A DNA stretch of 17,041 bases from Bacillota bacterium (GTDB lineage: Bacteria; Bacillota; Clostridia; Tissierellales; Sporanaerobacteraceae). The stretch lies in NCBI GenBank assembly GCA_029779375.1, contig JAKPAR010000368.1, forward strand, positions 1-17,041. Reading direction: 5' to 3'. Within the stretch, counting starts at the first letter, position 1. Each line of letters opens with the position of its first letter. Both the position numbers and the translations under genes were made by a program. Positions 15,056-17,041 of the stretch are shown one piece after another. Below the pieces are notes generated by a model, which had not been told where the DNA came from, did not search any database, and saw only the letters and a list, made by a program, of their open reading frames with translations.

Positions 15056-16987
15056 ATGATCGGAAAAGTTTTAGGTGGACGTTATGAAATAATTGAAAAA
15101 ATTGGTGGCGGAGGAATGGCTGTAGTATATAAGGCTAGATGTAGATTGCTTAATAGATACGTTGCCATAAAAGTATTAAGGGAGGAGTTTATAAATGATG
15201 AAGAATTTATAAATAAGTTTAGACGGGAATCTCAAGCTGCTGCCAGTTTATCACATCCTAATATTGTGAGTATTTATGATGTTGGCATGGAAGATGATAT
15301 TTATTATATTGTTATGGAATATATAGATGGAAGAACTTTAAAGGAAGTTATTGATGAAAATGGAAAATTGACTGCTAAAGAAACAATAGACTATTCAATC
15401 CAAATTGCAGAAGCATTGGAACATGCACATAGAAACCATATAGTCCATAGAGATATAAAACCTCACAATATTATGGTTACACAAGATGGTAGAATTAAAG
15501 TTACTGATTTTGGCATTGCAAGGGCTGCTAATGCGAGTACTATGACTAATACTTCTACTGTAATTGGTTCTGTACACTATTTTTCTCCAGAACAAGCTAG
15601 AGGGAGATTTACAGATGAAAAATCTGATATTTATTCTCTTGGAATAGTGATGTATGAAATGATAACTGGGAAAGTACCATTTGAAGGTGAAAGTCCTATA
15701 TCAGTGGCACTAAAACATGTACAAGAAGAAATTGTACCACCTACGACAATTGATAGTAGTGTGCCTAAAAATATTGAACATATAATAATGAAATGCGTTA
15801 GGAAAAATCAAAATGAAAGATATCAAAATGCTAGCGAACTCTTAAAAGATTTGAGAAAAGTAAAATATTCTAAGGAAGATATGAATTTTGTAGATGACAC
15901 AAATACACTTGATTCTACTACTAGGATTATACCTATAGTTAAAGATGAAGGAGAAAATGAAGAAATGAGAACTAGACCAAAGAAAAAGAAAGCCAATAAA
16001 AGTAACAACAATGGAGGAAAAAAGGCAGTTTTTTGGGCAGTATTTCTAGCTTTTTTATTGGCAACGGGGTTATTTTTTGGAATTTATAAATTTAAAGATG
16101 TTTTTTCATCAAATGAGATAACAGTTCCAAACATTGTAGGATGGGATGTGGATAAAGCTAGAGAAGAAATTGAAGGAATGGGTCTTAAATTTGAGATAGA
16201 AGATACAGTATATAATAGCGAATTTGAAGAAAATAAGATTGTTTATCAAAGTGAAGAACCAGGTACAGTTGTTAAGAAGAATTATCCAATTAAAGTGAAG
16301 GTAAGTAAAGGTGGAAAACTAGCTAAAGTTCCAAATTTGATAAATAAAGATATCAATGAAGCTAGCTTATTGTTAAAAGAAAGAAATTTAGATGAAGATG
16401 TTGAATTTAGAAATGATGACAAAATTCCTAGGAATATAGTTATAAGTCAAGATCCTGAGCCTTATGAAGAAGTAAAAGAAGGAACCAAAGTGAAATTAGT
16501 TGTGAGTCAGGGTCCAGAAAAGAAAATGACTATTATGCCTAAATTAGTTGGAATGAATGAAACTGAAGCTAAAAGGGCAATAGTAGCAAATAGACTGGTA
16601 TTAGGCAAAGTTGAGCCTCAATTTAATGATGAAGTTCCAAAAGGTATAGTTATATGGCAAAGCTATGAAAGTGGAACAGAATTAGAAGAAAATACTGTAG
16701 TTGATATATATATAAGCGATGGACCAGAAAAGAAAAAAGAAGAAGAAAAGAATAATGAAAATCAAAACGAAGAAATACCTATGAATCTTAATGTCAGCCT
16801 TCCTCAAGACAGGAGTCAAACAGAAGTTAAGGTATTTAGAATACAAGATGGTGTGACTGAACAAGTATATAATCAAGTGCATAATGTAACTGAAGAAACT
16901 TTAGTTATTCCTGTTAGAGGAAAGCCAAATGCAAAGTTTGATGTATATTTTGATGGCAATTATGGTGGTACTTATGGCAAACAATAA
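15056..16987 (+). CDS. prkC: PASTA-domain membrane Ser/Thr protein kinase PrkC
   Basis: PrkC senses cell-wall material outside the cell and phosphorylates cytosolic targets; in B. subtilis it is linked to spore germination, growth control and phosphorylation of translation GTPases. The 643-residue protein has a kinase domain (about 9-268) with GGGGMAVVY (17-25), lysine K39, HRDIKPHN (D133), DFG (D151), a Thr-rich activation loop (about 162-169) and SPEQARG. A lysine-rich juxtamembrane stretch (308-323) leads to one transmembrane helix (about 325-345). Outside are three PASTA repeats (about 355-420, 421-488, 489-558), a Lys/Glu/Asn-rich linker, and a C-terminal domain of about 65 residues, likely the Ig-like domain seen in some PrkC homologues. 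I chose ATG 15056, with GGGGTG 5 nt upstream, over ATG 15038. All catalytic residues are present. Confidence 0.96.
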   Translation: MIGKVLGGRYEIIEKIGGGGMAVVYKARCRLLNRYVAIKVLREEFINDEEFINKFRRESQAAASLSHPNIVSIYDVGMEDDIYYIVMEYIDGRTLKEVIDENGKLTAKETIDYSIQIAEALEHAHRNHIVHRDIKPHNIMVTQDGRIKVTDFGIARAANASTMTNTSTVIGSVHYFSPEQARGRFTDEKSDIYSLGIVMYEMITGKVPFEGESPISVALKHVQEEIVPPTTIDSSVPKNIEHIIMKCVRKNQNERYQNASELLKDLRKVKYSKEDMNFVDDTNTLDSTTRIIPIVKDEGENEEMRTRPKKKKANKSNNNGGKKAVFWAVFLAFLLATGLFFGIYKFKDVFSSNEITVPNIVGWDVDKAREEIEGMGLKFEIEDTVYNSEFEENKIVYQSEEPGTVVKKNYPIKVKVSKGGKLAKVPNLINKDINEASLLLKERNLDEDVEFRNDDKIPRNIVISQDPEPYEEVKEGTKVKLVVSQGPEKKMTIMPKLVGMNETEAKRAIVANRLVLGKVEPQFNDEVPKGIVIWQSYESGTELEENTVVDIYISDGPEKKKEEEKNNENQNEEIPMNLNVSLPQDRSQTEVKVFRIQDGVTEQVYNQVHNVTEETLVIPVRGKPNAKFDVYFDGNYGGTYGKQ

Positions 16988-17002
16988 AATCGGGAGGAAT
17001 AT

Positions 17003-17041
17003 ATGTTAGAAGGAATTATCGTTAAAGGTATTGGCGGCTTT
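17003..17041 (+). CDS. rsgA: Small ribosomal subunit biogenesis GTPase RsgA, N-terminal 13 codons only
   Basis: The frame begins at ATG 17003 with GGGAGG (16992-16997) 5 nt upstream and runs off the window. The visible MLEGIIVKGIGGF resembles the start of RsgA proteins (B. subtilis YloQ/CpgA begins MPEGKIVKALSGF), and the position directly after prkC matches that gene. RsgA is a circularly permuted GTPase that checks late 30S maturation. With 13 residues the call rests mainly on gene order. Confidence 0.75.
   Translation, partial: MLEGIIVKGIGGF

Noticed and set aside
1..17041. Search for mobile elements, defence systems, CRISPR arrays, tRNA or rRNA genes and riboswitches
   Set aside because: Every sizeable region is explained by conserved housekeeping genes, and no transposase, phage, toxin-antitoxin or repeat-array signal was seen by eye. 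A structured-RNA covariance search was not possible here and could still find something small.

Overview
The window is a stretch of conserved housekeeping chromosome from a low-GC Gram-positive bacterium. I place it in Bacillota, most likely Clostridia (possibly Tissierellales-like), but genus cannot be read from this sequence. The basis is strong AT bias, AGA and ATA-rich codon use, strong GGAGG-type ribosome binding sites, three genes with TTG starts, and a gene order that follows the Bacillus subtilis lspA-ylyB-pyrR and yloA ... yloC-remA-gmk-rpoZ-coaBC-priA-def-fmt-rsmB-rlmN-prpC-prkC-rsgA neighbourhoods. Genes fill almost the whole window. The largest gap is about 200 bp, between the divergent rqcH and yicC.

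Layout: (1) positions 1-1908, plus strand: the end of lspA, then rluD and pyrR, closed by a hairpin terminator. (2) 1913-3688, minus strand: rqcH, convergent with pyrR and sharing that terminator. (3) 3689-3890: divergent promoter region. (4) 3900-7103, plus strand: yicC, remA, gmk, rpoZ and coaBC, closed by a terminator. (5) 7162-11766: priA, def, fmt and a yugP-like membrane zinc metallopeptidase, closed by a third terminator. (6) 11829 to the window end: rsmB, rlmN, a PP2C phosphatase, a PASTA-domain Ser/Thr kinase and the first 13 codons of rsgA. Candidate promoters lie before rsmB and before rlmN.

Functionally, most genes serve translation and its upkeep: RluD, RsmB and RlmN modify rRNA, RsgA matures the small subunit, Fmt and Def put on and take off the N-terminal formyl group, and RqcH tags peptides on stalled 60S-equivalent (50S) subunits. 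YicC is an RNase. The others cover nucleotide and cofactor supply (Gmk, PyrR, CoaBC), transcription (RpoZ, RemA), replication restart (PriA), lipoprotein maturation (LspA) and cell-wall-linked phosphosignalling (the phosphatase and PrkC pair).

I found no mobile element, CRISPR array, tRNA or rRNA gene, recognisable riboswitch or undescribed system. The most distinctive local features are the terminators that begin at or inside stop codons, most strikingly one hairpin that contains the stop codons of two convergent genes. The other points of note are a metallopeptidase between fmt and rsmB and a predicted promoter that would give rsmB a leader of only about 12 nt.
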